A stretch of 13,285 nt of DNA, taken from positions 1 to 13,285 of the forward strand of contig CBDULX010000081.1 of NCBI GenBank assembly GCA_965368175.1, in the 5' to 3' direction. Numbering within the stretch: the first letter of the stretch is position 1; each line of letters starts with the position of its first letter. A program made the translations under genes and the position numbers. Below, one piece after another: positions 1 to 6,047 of the stretch. The notes beneath the pieces are model-generated. The model was not told the DNA's origin and searched no databases. It worked only from the letters and a program-made list of their open reading frames with translations. The stretch is from CBDULX01 sp965368175 (GTDB lineage: Bacteria; Pseudomonadota; Gammaproteobacteria; SZUA-229).

Positions 1-465
1 GACCATGCCAAGATAGCCATTTATACTACGCAGTGTCATTACTAAACCGGTCATTTCATCAATGAGCACCGATGAAAAGCCATCTTCTTCAGAAATATCA
101 GTTGTCTTTAGCTCAGAATAAACTTGCGTCCCATTATCCTTTTGAAGTATAGAAACGTCAGCTGAATTCGATGTCTTTTCTTCCCTGTTCCTGTATAAAC
201 TGGCAAGTGTGGTCTTAATAATGTCCTTTGCTTCCTGTTCGGAAGCTTTGTAGTATTGTTGGACCAGGTCAATCACATTTCCATATGATTTACACTCATA
301 GCATCTCCATTCCGTTTTATTTGCCTTATAGATAAAACGGGGTTCATCAGTATTAGAACAGAATGGGCAATACCCATTCTGTAAATCACCGTTTTTTTTC
401 AAGGGGACAATAAAGTCGACTACTTTTTGAAAATCATCCTGGGTAATTTTTAATTTTTGTACCAT
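1..465 (-). CDS. DnaG-type (CHC2-like) zinc-finger protein, possible Roadblock-like C-terminus; truncated by the window edge
   Basis: The frame is open from position 465 to the window edge, giving 155 residues and no stop, so the C-terminus is missing. Residues 8-70 resemble the zinc-binding domain of DnaG primase. A VPLKKNGDLQNGYCPFC stretch (20-36) corresponds to the primase 'VPLK..G..Y.GLCPFH' region, followed by a second CxxC (C55, C58) and the hallmark GNVIDLVQQYY (62-72). The third ligand position is Cys36 where CHC2 fingers have His, giving a four-Cys site (C33, C36, C55, C58). No primase catalytic domain follows. After a polar linker (75-125), residues 129-145 (GFSSVLIDEMTGLVM) resemble the start of a Roadblock/LC7 domain and align by eye with GFRAAGLMNFTGEML of the upstream neighbour. 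That part is tentative. The ATG at 465 has a purine-rich AGAGAAG upstream. An in-frame ATG at 504 would add 13 residues but has no visible ribosome site. It lies about 60 bp after the GNAT gene on the same strand. Nucleic-acid or zinc binding is inferred only. Confidence 0.75.
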   Translation of the reverse strand, partial: MVQKLKITQDDFQKVVDFIVPLKKNGDLQNGYCPFCSNTDEPRFIYKANKTEWRCYECKSYGNVIDLVQQYYKASEQEAKDIIKTTLASLYRNREEKTSNSADVSILQKDNGTQVYSELKTTDISEEDGFSSVLIDEMTGLVMTLRSINGYLGMV

Positions 466-527
466 CTGAAACTTCTCTTTGACACCTAATTGGATTTCAA
501 TCATATTTGATAATTATTTGATGCACT

Positions 528-908
528 TCAGCACTGATTGAGTATGTTTGTGTGTTTCGGTGTTTGATCACTATCGTTATTAGATAGCTTTCTAACCATA
601 TAGGTCGCAGTTACTCCTTCATCAATTATCTTAAACCCAAAATTCTTATAGTATTTAACCAGTTGTTTCTGCTTTTCAGACGTCGTAGTACCTGCAATTG
701 GCCTTGCAGAAAGATAGATATCTTTCTGCAAGGTATCTGCCATGGCCAGGATATGTTTAATAAGCGCCGAACCTATACCTTTTCCTCTGTGAGCCTTTGG
801 CACGAGAACAATATCGATAGAAAACGCCTTGTGACTCTCGGTGAAACCGAGTTTTGCGTAAGCTTTATCTTCACCAAGAAACCACTTTAATTCGCCTTGA
901 AGGTTCAT
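528..908 (-). CDS. GNAT family N-acetyltransferase
   Basis: A 126-residue single-domain GNAT protein, which would transfer an acetyl group from acetyl-CoA to an amine. Motif A is clear: the strand IDIVLVP (31-37) leads into RGKGIG (41-46), the Q/RxxGxG/A pyrophosphate-binding loop, and the helix SALIKHIL. Motif B is LVKYYKNFGFK (83-93), the usual 'Y..FGF' close to the CoA tail. The last 18 residues are polar and probably disordered. The substrate cannot be told from the sequence. The ATG at 908 has no good Shine-Dalgarno sequence, so translation may depend on the upstream gene. It sits 53 bp after the Roadblock gene and about 60 bp before the zinc-finger gene, all on the minus strand, which suggests one transcript. 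Modification of one of these neighbours is possible but has no direct support. Confidence 0.85.
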   Translation of the reverse strand: MNLQGELKWFLGEDKAYAKLGFTESHKAFSIDIVLVPKAHRGKGIGSALIKHILAMADTLQKDIYLSARPIAGTTTSEKQKQLVKYYKNFGFKIIDEGVTATYMVRKLSNNDSDQTPKHTNILNQC

Positions 909-961
909 TGGTAGGAAATAAGTTTAGTTGTGCATACTTTGCTGCAACAAGGCATACATAC

Positions 962-1330
962 TCAGGCAAGTTCCCCAACTATTTTGGGCCCCATTTTTTG
1001 CATGGTCATTTTGGCCAGAGCCTGATTACCCTCATGATCGAGTATGCAGATTAAATGAACATGTGCAGCAGACTCGACACCAGTGCACTGCATAATTATG
1101 ATTCCATCTGGTGTTGATATAACCACTTCATTGGTCGCCCGCATGCCGACTTTACCGGAAGCTTCATGTGCTGAACGAAATATATCGTTGAATGTGGCAC
1201 TAACAGTATTCAAATCTATACTGGTGTCCGTGATACTCGAAACCAGCATTTCACCGGTAAAGTTCATTAATCCTGCCGCCCTGAAACCTTTGACAGAACT
1301 CAATTCTTTAATATAGCTTTCTAATGACAT
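962..1330 (-). CDS. Roadblock/LC7 domain protein
   Basis: A 122-residue protein made of one Roadblock/LC7 domain. This dimerising alpha/beta fold is related to longin/MglB proteins and is used as a small-GTPase regulator or scaffold. Visible features are an N-terminal helix (2-12), a strand with a TG turn, GFRAAGLMNFTGEMLVSS (15-32), a central helix (40-58), a strand pair including NEVVISTPDGIIIMQC (67-82), and VHLICILDHEGNQALAKM (91-108) matching the typical 'L.v.ld...N.gl' end. The start at 1330 is preferred over an ATG at 1357 because AAGGA lies 8 nt upstream of it. The 1357 ATG lies inside a 15-bp inverted repeat. No MglA-type GTPase is visible nearby. It is the first of three same-strand genes. 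The family is fairly certain and the role unknown. Confidence 0.85.
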   Translation of the reverse strand: MSLESYIKELSSVKGFRAAGLMNFTGEMLVSSITDTSIDLNTVSATFNDIFRSAHEASGKVGMRATNEVVISTPDGIIIMQCTGVESAAHVHLICILDHEGNQALAKMTMQKMGPKIVGELA

Positions 1331-1347
1331 GCTCTTTTTCCTTAGCA

Positions 1348-1394
1348 ATGAAAGCATAATGATGAGGCACAGAGTCTTGTCATTATGCTTTCAT
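1348..1394 (-). promoter_or_regulatory. Perfect 15-bp inverted repeat in the leader of the Roadblock gene
   Basis: ATGAAAGCATAATGA (1348-1362) is the exact reverse complement of TCATTATGCTTTCAT (1380-1394), with a 17-nt spacer. It ends 17 bp upstream of the chosen start codon at 1330, just before the ribosome site. It could be a protein-binding dyad or an mRNA hairpin controlling translation of the Roadblock-GNAT-zinc-finger unit. There is no U tract, so it is not an ordinary terminator. Function is inferred from position only. Confidence 0.6.
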
Positions 1395-1448
1395 CATTTA
1401 TTTAAAGAATAATTACTACGAGAATTAGTAATATATTAGTGTATTATT

Positions 1449-1477
1449 AAATTACCATTAACTTTAAAATGTGACAA
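1449..1477 (-). promoter_or_regulatory. Possible sigma-70 promoter of the Roadblock gene cluster
   Basis: On the minus strand a -35 like TTGTCA (1477-1472) is separated by 17 bp from TAATTT (1454-1449). It is about 120 bp upstream of the Roadblock start and would transcribe through the inverted repeat at 1348-1394. The -10 match is weak and the region is AT-rich, so a chance match is possible. Confidence 0.25.
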
Positions 1478-1639
1478 GAATAACATGGTGAGTTTGGATG
1501 ATTTATATCAATTTTCGGAGTCAAATATCTGCTTCGCCCCTGGATATTTGGGTTTGGGGCTAATTCTGGTAAGAAGATAGGTCGATGACAAAATCTGGTT
1601 ATGGAACTTAGTAGGACTGATCGTGCTCACGCGCCTTAC

Positions 1640-1680
1640 CTACGCCCATGCAGGAAACGCAAGACGCAGTTGCCGAGGGA
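1640..1680 (-). repeat. Degenerate copy of a dispersed repeat shared with 3752-3805
   Basis: Read on the minus strand this begins CCTCGGCAACTGCGTCTTGCG and continues to CCTGCATGGGCGTAGG. The segment at 3757-3805 on the plus strand reads TCTCGGCAACCGCTCCTGCG and continues to CCTACATCCCTGTAGG. The two share CTCGGCAAC, GC and TGCGTT in the same order and end in a hairpin-like part. They appear to be diverged copies of one intergenic element in opposite orientations. Confidence 0.4.
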
Positions 1681-1717
1681 TCTTAAATGCTTGATATTTA
1701 TGCAACTATTAAAATTA

Positions 1718-1744
1718 AGATTTCTCCCTATGGTCGAAATGACA
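1718..1744 (+). repeat. Short intergenic repeat resembling AGATTTCTCCC...GGTCGAAATGAC
   Basis: The stretch begins AGATTTCTCCC and ends GGTCGAAATGACA. From memory it resembles a widespread short intergenic repeat (AGATTTCTCCCTTCGGTCGAAATGAC and variants) found in many bacterial genomes. Only one copy is visible here, so the assignment rests on that resemblance. Confidence 0.4.
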
Positions 1745-1794
1745 AATTCATCAGAGGTTCCTTAGGTAGAAAATAAGCTTTTGTTATTCTGGGG

Positions 1795-1818
1795 TCCAGA
1801 TAACCATCCAGATAACCA
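1795..1818 (+). repeat. Exact tandem duplication of a 12-bp unit
   Basis: TCCAGATAACCA occurs twice in direct succession with no mismatch. It may be a slippage product or a pair of binding sites. It lies about 45 bp upstream of the possible promoter for the UPF0158 gene. Confidence 0.8.
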
Positions 1819-1860
1819 AGATCGGAATAGTTCTATATATAGAAAAAATTAAAGAGTGCG

Positions 1861-1890
1861 TTGACAATTAGATTCATCACCATTTATCAC
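1861..1890 (+). promoter_or_regulatory. Possible sigma-70 promoter for the UPF0158 gene
   Basis: A perfect TTGACA (1861-1866) is followed after 18 bp by TATCAC (1885-1890), a four-of-six match to the -10 consensus. It would give a leader of about 185 nt that includes the TTCCTGA/TCAGGAA dyad at 2006-2031. No other convincing promoter lies closer to the gene. Confidence 0.35.
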
Positions 1891-2081
1891 CAATAACTTT
1901 TAATTTGATTACCTGCTAATTTTATTAAATAATTATTCATGCAGTGTTACCCAGTAAAAACTATTTATCCTCGGATGGAGTTGTATTAGTATCAGTTTTT
2001 GATCATTCCTGAAAAGCACTATTATCAGGAACTCCATATATACCTACAGGGATTCTGCCCTGGTCAGAAAGGAAGAACGAA

Positions 2082-2501
2082 ATGCCAGTTAACTATACAG
2101 ATCTTGAATTTGCATTTGATTTTGTAAGCTCCGGCCAGACTGGAGAACACGAGGCATATTTAAATATTCAGACGGGCCAGACATATTGGTACTCTGAGTA
2201 TGGCGATAATGAAGAGGAACTACCAGATGACATTGACGATGAAAATAAATACATAATGATACCGCATAAAAATGAACTGGATTTAGGTAAAAAACTTGTC
2301 CTTAGGTTTACATATGAATATTTACCGGATGAAGAAGATAAGATTGAATCAATATTCCGCCACAAAGGTGCCTATCATAAATTCAAAAGCATTCTTGAAG
2401 CTAAAGACATGATTGAAAAATGGTACGAATATGAAAATAATGCACAAAAAAAAGCAATCTACGAATGGTGCAAATCAAATGGCGTAAAAATTAATGGCTA
2501 A
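2082..2501 (+). CDS. UPF0158 family protein
   Basis: This 139-residue acidic protein fits the UPF0158 family (PF03682), whose function is not established. The N-terminus (5-15) is the family's 'L..A..F.S' helix region. It is followed by EAYLNIQTGQTYWYSE (24-39), matching 'YLDLETGEV', then an acidic run, YIMIPHKNELDLGKKL (57-72), FRHKGAYHKFKSIL (92-105) matching 'L.g.GAF.rFK..L', and EKWYEYENNAQKKAIYEWCKSNG (112-134) matching '...WY.f.......a..WL..n'. There is no signal peptide or membrane segment, so it should be cytoplasmic. The start is supported by AAAGGAAG (2068-2075) six bases upstream. It appears monocistronic, since the next gene is convergent. A long leader with a dyad may be regulatory. 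Confidence 0.85.
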   Translation: MPVNYTDLEFAFDFVSSGQTGEHEAYLNIQTGQTYWYSEYGDNEEELPDDIDDENKYIMIPHKNELDLGKKLVLRFTYEYLPDEEDKIESIFRHKGAYHKFKSILEAKDMIEKWYEYENNAQKKAIYEWCKSNGVKING

Positions 2502-2558
2502 GCGTAGATTCTAATCTCTGTGTTCAGACAGTACCTTGCCACTTACCAGCGATTCTTT

Positions 2559-3020
2559 TCAAACATCCACAGCTATAGGCAGAGCCGTAGTATATTTTAT
2601 CTGCTCCATGGCAAAACTGGATACGACGCTTGATAACTCGATCCGATCGATAAGCTTTTTATAAAACCGGTCATAGGCTTCAATGCTGCTGACAGCAACC
2701 CGTAACAGATAGTCTATTTCTCCGCTCATTCGATAGATCTCCATGACCTCTGGCAGTTGTTTCACCTCCTTGTTAAAGCGCTCTATCCACTCCCGGGTGT
2801 GCTGGTCAGTTTTGATCGCCACGAACACTGTGACGTTGGCGTTTACCTTATTAGAATCCAGCAGCACGACCCTGGCTCTAATGACGCCATTTTCTTCAAG
2901 TTTTTGAATACGTTTCCAGCAGGGGGTTACGGACAGAGGTATCTGCTCAGCGATTTGCTTAACCGTGAGACTGGCATCGGTTTGAAGGAGATTCAGAATT
3001 TTCTTATCTGTGGCATCCAT
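2559..3020 (-). CDS. Lrp/AsnC family transcriptional regulator, DecR/YbaO-like
   Basis: A 153-residue Lrp/AsnC protein. The N-terminal winged helix-turn-helix covers about residues 1-50: DKKILNLLQTDASLTVKQIA, then the recognition helix region SVTPCWKRIQKLEENGVI with the family's 'TPCW.R...LE..G.I'. The C-terminal RAM domain, which mediates oligomerisation and effector binding, runs from about 65 to 140 and includes EVMEIYRMSGEIDYLLRV (91-108). The ending SSFAMEQIKYTTALPI (134-149) closely resembles, from memory, E. coli DecR (YbaO), a cysteine-responsive activator of cysteine detoxification. Whether this protein senses cysteine is unknown. A ribosome site GAGGA precedes the ATG. It is divergent from the unknown gene at 3183, separated by 162 AT-rich bp with dyads, and probably regulates itself and that gene. 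The family call is secure. The DecR assignment is likely but unproven. Confidence 0.92.
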   Translation of the reverse strand: MDATDKKILNLLQTDASLTVKQIAEQIPLSVTPCWKRIQKLEENGVIRARVVLLDSNKVNANVTVFVAIKTDQHTREWIERFNKEVKQLPEVMEIYRMSGEIDYLLRVAVSSIEAYDRFYKKLIDRIELSSVVSSFAMEQIKYTTALPIAVDV

Positions 3021-3182
3021 AAATTATTTTCCTCATATATACAATATAAATAGTTTATTTTACCTTATAACCTATTTTTCGCGATAATATAATAATTATT
3101 TTCTACAAATTGCCAAATTTATAAAATATTGTTGTAGACTAATCTTGTCAATTAACAGACAGGATCTGAGCAGGAGATATCA
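3021..3182. promoter_or_regulatory. AT-rich divergent control region between the DecR-like regulator and the 3183 gene
   Basis: This 162-bp region is strongly AT-rich, as Lrp-family operators usually are. It contains a CTACAA (3103-3108)...TTGTAG (3132-3137) dyad around the AT-rich core AAATTTATAAAATATT. A candidate -35 TTGCCA (3110-3115) for the plus-strand gene falls inside the dyad, so a bound regulator would compete with or assist polymerase. The ribosome site AGGAG (3172-3176) serves the 3183 start. Operator function is inferred from layout only. Confidence 0.45.
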
Positions 3183-3617
3183 ATGAACTCAATGTCACAG
3201 CAGCTGGAAATCGTGGGACTGCCACCCTATATCGGCAGCTGGAGCGTGGTCAGCCTTCCCGGCTTTGCCCATGGGGTTATCAACCGCTGGCAGAGAAACC
3301 ATGGGAGCCTGCCCTCACAATTTGTGTTGATCGCCTGCCCACAGGTGGAAGTCAACGCTATTGGTGGCCTGCCTTCCCGAGTCAGGGAACTCACGAATGC
3401 ACGTGTCCGCATCCAGCATTTCACCGGCTGTCACAAACTCTATCTAGTCATTTTATTACTGGGTGACGACGCCGAAGTGCGCCGTGAAGAAATCCAGAAA
3501 TTACTTTCATGGTCTGAGGGTTATCAGGTGGAATTAAGCAATGGGATGCCCCGCTTGCAGTTCATCGAAGCCATCGAAGAAAACGACCAGGCTGATGGCC
3601 AGGATAAAGACTATTAA
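3183..3617 (+). CDS. Hypothetical protein divergent from the DecR-like regulator
   Basis: A 144-residue protein I do not recognise. It has no signal peptide, and one hydrophobic segment, LYLVILLLG (95-103), looks more like a buried strand than a membrane helix. The order strand (LEIVGLP), loop, helix, strand (FVLIACPQVEVNAIG, 47-61), helix (PSRVRELTNARVRI), strand (KLYLVILLL) and helix (EVRREEIQKLLSW) suggests a small alpha/beta fold. Cys52 and Cys83 are the only cysteines. The last dozen residues are charged and probably disordered. The start has an excellent AGGAG ribosome site six bases upstream. It is supported as a real gene by that site, by composition unlike the AT-rich flank, and by its position opposite an Lrp-family regulator, which often controls its divergent neighbour. 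If the regulator is a true DecR, a role in thiol or amino-acid metabolism is possible. Confidence 0.7.
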   Translation: MNSMSQQLEIVGLPPYIGSWSVVSLPGFAHGVINRWQRNHGSLPSQFVLIACPQVEVNAIGGLPSRVRELTNARVRIQHFTGCHKLYLVILLLGDDAEVRREEIQKLLSWSEGYQVELSNGMPRLQFIEAIEENDQADGQDKDY

Positions 3618-3651
3618 AGGTGAGGGAGTAACTGCTGTCTATTTACGCGTC

Positions 3652-3671
3652 ATTCCCGCGTAGGCGGGAAT
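3652..3671 (+). repeat. dRS3-like palindromic repeat (ATTCCC-N8-GGGAAT)
   Basis: ATTCCCGCGTAGGCGGGAAT is a near-perfect palindrome matching the ATTCCC-N8-GGGAAT pattern described as dRS3 in Neisseria and seen as 'CATTCCCGCG..GCGGGAATCCAG' in many proteobacterial intergenic regions. It lies about 35 bp after the stop of the 3183 gene and may also act as a transcript-end hairpin. Confidence 0.75.
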
Positions 3672-3751
3672 CCAGTAATCGTGACTAGTATACCAATCAA
3701 TAACTTAATGGATACCTAATGTAATTTGAATGCTTCGCATGCTTGATTTAC

Positions 3752-3805
3752 GTGTCATCTCGGCAACCGCTCCTGCGTTGCTCTAACTACCTACATCCCT
3801 GTAGG
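3752..3805 (+). repeat. Dispersed intergenic repeat with terminal hairpin
   Basis: The segment begins GTGTCATCTCGGCAACCGC and ends in a perfect hairpin CCTACA-TCCC-TGTAGG (3790-3805). It shares ordered words with the minus-strand segment at 1640-1680 and resembles elements found between genes in other gammaproteobacteria. It is probably a non-autonomous or palindromic repeat. Confidence 0.45.
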
Positions 3806-3909
3806 CGTTTACACGCAAAAACGGTATCACGCTATTCATGTATTCGATTTCATGTTCATATACAGTTCAACATCATACAAATCACAGTCTGCACCGAATC
3901 CCATATAGA

Positions 3910-4665
3910 TCAGCTTTGCCTGGTTTTGTTGAGCAATGTATCTATCAGGTCCATTGGCAACGGAAACACAATGGTGTTCGTTCTTTCACTGGCGATTTCC
4001 GTCAGTGTTTGCAGATAACGCAACTGCAGGGCCTGGGAGTTTAGCGATAGTATTTTAGCCGCTTCCAGTAATTTCTCGGCTGCCTGCATTTCACCTTCCG
4101 CATGGATCACCTTGGCACGACGAGTACGCTCGGCTTCGGCCTGTTTGGCAATGGCACGAATCATACTTTCATCCAGGTCCACATGTTTAATTTCTACGTT
4201 AATTACCTTAATGCCCCAGGCATCAGTCTGTTGATCCAGTACTTCCTGAATATCTGCGTTCAATCGTTCACGTTCAGCCAGCATTTCATCCAGTTCGTGC
4301 TGCCCGAGAACCGAACGCAATGTAGTTTGAGCCAGCTGACTGGTGGCCTCATAAAAGTGTTCCACCTGAATGATCGCTTTATCAGGTTCAATAACGCGAA
4401 AGTAAACCACGGCATTCACATGAACCGATACATTATCCCGCGAGATGACATCCTGGCTAGGTACATCCATGACGATAGTGCGCAAATCGACTCTCACCAT
4501 TTGCTGAATCAGTGGAATGACAAGAATGAAGCCAGGACCTTTTACTTTCCAGAACCGGCCCAGCATAAAAATGACACCGCGTTCATATTCACGCAAGATA
4601 CGTATAGCACTAAAAAATATCAGCAATACGACGGTCAAAACCACATACAAGGAATAAGCTGTCAT
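3910..4665 (-). CDS. Slipin / stomatin-like SPFH (band 7) membrane protein
   Basis: A 251-residue stomatin-family protein. SPFH proteins oligomerise on membranes and organise or control partner proteases. One membrane helix (about 4-22) is followed by the SPFH domain: REYERGVIFMLGRFWKVKGPGF (25-46), PLIQQMVRVDLRT (51-63), the characteristic VISRDNVSVHVNAVVYFRV (73-91), and GIKVINVEIKHVDLDESMIRAI (151-172). A coiled-coil/alanine-rich helix AKQAEAERTRRAKVIHAEGE (173-192) follows. TIVFPLPMDLIDTLL (231-245) is the usual 'vfP.P.d' end. The ATG at 4665 follows AGGAGGG by a good distance and overlaps the nfeD stop by one base (TGATG), so the two genes are translationally coupled. A GTG one codon earlier is less likely. 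Pairing with a long NfeD is the classic arrangement of this family, and the slipin probably serves as scaffold for the NfeD protease. Confidence 0.93.
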   Translation of the reverse strand: MTAYSLYVVLTVVLLIFFSAIRILREYERGVIFMLGRFWKVKGPGFILVIPLIQQMVRVDLRTIVMDVPSQDVISRDNVSVHVNAVVYFRVIEPDKAIIQVEHFYEATSQLAQTTLRSVLGQHELDEMLAERERLNADIQEVLDQQTDAWGIKVINVEIKHVDLDESMIRAIAKQAEAERTRRAKVIHAEGEMQAAEKLLEAAKILSLNSQALQLRYLQTLTEIASERTNTIVFPLPMDLIDTLLNKTRQS

Positions 4666-6047
4666 CACTCACCCTCCTCTGTTGAAGATGGCATCGGTTC
4701 CACCTGCAGAACCAGTCCATTAACAGCAGTCACCCTGACCTGCTGACCTTTATATAAAGGCATGTCCGACTGTGCATTCCAGGTCTCACTGTGTATGGAT
4801 ACACTGCCTTTGTTGTCAAAATCATTTATTACCGTGGCATAACCACCAACCAGTTCTTCAATACCACTCACAATGGGCCTGTGCCTCGCCTTGATCGCCA
4901 GGCCAATTATGACTATAAATATCAGTACATTGATTAGAGCAAAGGTGATAATGATTGAGATATCTATGCCAAAACTGGGCGCTTCGGTATCCATCAGGAT
5001 AATTGAGCCTATGACGAATGAAACAACACCACCTATACCCAGAATACCAAAACTTGGTTGAAAGGCCTCCGCTACCATCAGACTTATACCAAGTAGAATG
5101 AGCGCCATGCCGGCATAGTTAATGGGCAATAACTGGAACGAATACATTGCCAGTAGCAGTGAAATAGCACCAATAGTGCCAGGCAAGATTGCACCGGGAT
5201 TCGAGAACTCCAGAATCAGACCGTAAATACCGATCAGCATCAAAATATAAGCCACATTGGGATTGGTAATCACAGCCAGCAACTGAGTACGCCAGTCTGG
5301 TTCAAGCTGTGTCACCGTTAAGCCGGTAGTGTTGATGGTGCGCTTATGTCCCTGCACCTCGACTTCACGCCCATTAACCTGCTTCAACAGCTCAGTCATA
5401 TTTTCGGCAACAATATCAATGACCTCAAGCGTTAAAGCTTCACTTGCAGGCAAACTCGCCGCTTCACGCACAGCCTTCTCTGCCCATTCCTGATTGCGGC
5501 CACGCATCTGCGCCAGACCGCGAATATAAGCTGCTGCATCGTTGATGACCTTGCGTTTCATAGTATTGCTGCCTGAATCAACTGGTGGCTTTTCTTCAGC
5601 GTTTTTTGGTTTTTCTTTTGGTTCTGGCGGTGAAATACCTCCAAGCTGTACCGGGGTGGCGGCCCCCAGATTGGTGCCTGGCGCCATCACTGCAACATGG
5701 CTGGCATAGAGAATATAGGTGCCGGCACTGGCAGCACGGGCTCCGGAAGGTGCTACATAAACCGCTACCGGCACGTGTGAGCCGATGATATTTTTAATAA
5801 TACGACGCATGGACGTATCGAGACCGCCGGGGGTATCCATGCGAATAACAATGAGTTCTGCCGGCTGTTTGTTTGCCGCATCCAGTGCGCGCTGCACATA
5901 GTCATCGGTGGCAGGCCCAATAACTCCCTCAACAGTCAGTTCAATAACGATGCGATTATCTGTTGCCGGATCCGGAGCGGCAGCCAAAAGGACACCGGCT
6001 ACAAATAGTAGTGCAATAAACAGGAGGCTATGTTTTGATCTGATCAT
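4665..6047 (-). CDS. nfeD: NfeD long form: membrane-bound ClpP-class serine protease with C-terminal NfeD (OB-fold) domain
   Basis: A 460-residue protein of the stomatin-operon partner type. A signal peptide (1-23, ending in a run of Ala) leads into a ClpP-like serine protease domain. MDTPGGLDTSMR (70-81) is the oxyanion/substrate strand region. PSGARAASAGTYI (100-112) carries the catalytic Ser107, and KVINDAAAYIRGLAQMRGRN (166-185) supplies the predicted catalytic Lys166, the Ser-Lys dyad known from archaeal PH1510. A Pro/Lys/Glu-rich loop (138-160) separates the two, as is common in the family. Several membrane helices occupy about 250-385, and the soluble NfeD beta-barrel covers about 395-455. 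The protease should act on hydrophobic membrane substrates together with the slipin encoded one base downstream. The ATG at 6047 has no close ribosome site, but the signal peptide starts there. Confidence 0.93.
   Translation of the reverse strand: MIRSKHSLLFIALLFVAGVLLAAAPDPATDNRIVIELTVEGVIGPATDDYVQRALDAANKQPAELIVIRMDTPGGLDTSMRRIIKNIIGSHVPVAVYVAPSGARAASAGTYILYASHVAVMAPGTNLGAATPVQLGGISPPEPKEKPKNAEEKPPVDSGSNTMKRKVINDAAAYIRGLAQMRGRNQEWAEKAVREAASLPASEALTLEVIDIVAENMTELLKQVNGREVEVQGHKRTINTTGLTVTQLEPDWRTQLLAVITNPNVAYILMLIGIYGLILEFSNPGAILPGTIGAISLLLAMYSFQLLPINYAGMALILLGISLMVAEAFQPSFGILGIGGVVSFVIGSIILMDTEAPSFGIDISIIITFALINVLIFIVIIGLAIKARHRPIVSGIEELVGGYATVINDFDNKGSVSIHSETWNAQSDMPLYKGQQVRVTAVNGLVLQVEPMPSSTEEGE

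Larger units (their letters stand above)
1331..2081. other. Long intergenic region with repeat remnants
   Basis: This 751-bp gap separates the minus-strand Roadblock cluster from the plus-strand UPF0158 gene. I see no credible coding region in it. It holds the leader inverted repeat (1348-1394), a dyad CAAATATC...GATATTTG (1522-1550), two pieces resembling dispersed repeats (around 1640-1680 and 1718-1744), an exact 12-bp tandem duplication (1795-1818), a possible promoter (1861-1890) and a TTCCTGA/TCAGGAA dyad (2006-2031). Its flanks are AT-rich and its middle (about 1540-1690) is less so, consistent with inserted repeat material. Confidence 0.6.
3618..3909. other. Intergenic region between convergent genes, repeat-bearing
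   Basis: This 292-bp gap between the unknown gene (+) and the slipin gene (-) has no credible coding region. It contains the dRS3-like palindrome (3652-3671), an ATGC-TTC-GCAT mini-hairpin near 3730, the dispersed element at 3752-3805 ending in CCTACA-TCCC-TGTAGG (3790-3805), and GCGT-TTAC-ACGC just after it. No U-tract terminator was found for either gene, so these stem-loops may serve as transcript ends. Confidence 0.6.

Noticed and set aside
1331..1357. Upstream start for the Roadblock protein at 1357
   Set aside because: That ATG lies within the inverted repeat and has no ribosome site, while the ATG at 1330 has AAGGA at a good distance.
3743..4044. Two overlapping short plus-strand frames
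   Set aside because: They cover the intergenic repeat and run antisense into the slipin gene. There is no ribosome site and no sensible composition.
4102..4746. A 214-codon plus-strand open frame
   Set aside because: It lies opposite the clearly identified slipin and the end of nfeD. Its translation has no recognisable domain, and the true genes have ribosome sites and conserved motifs.
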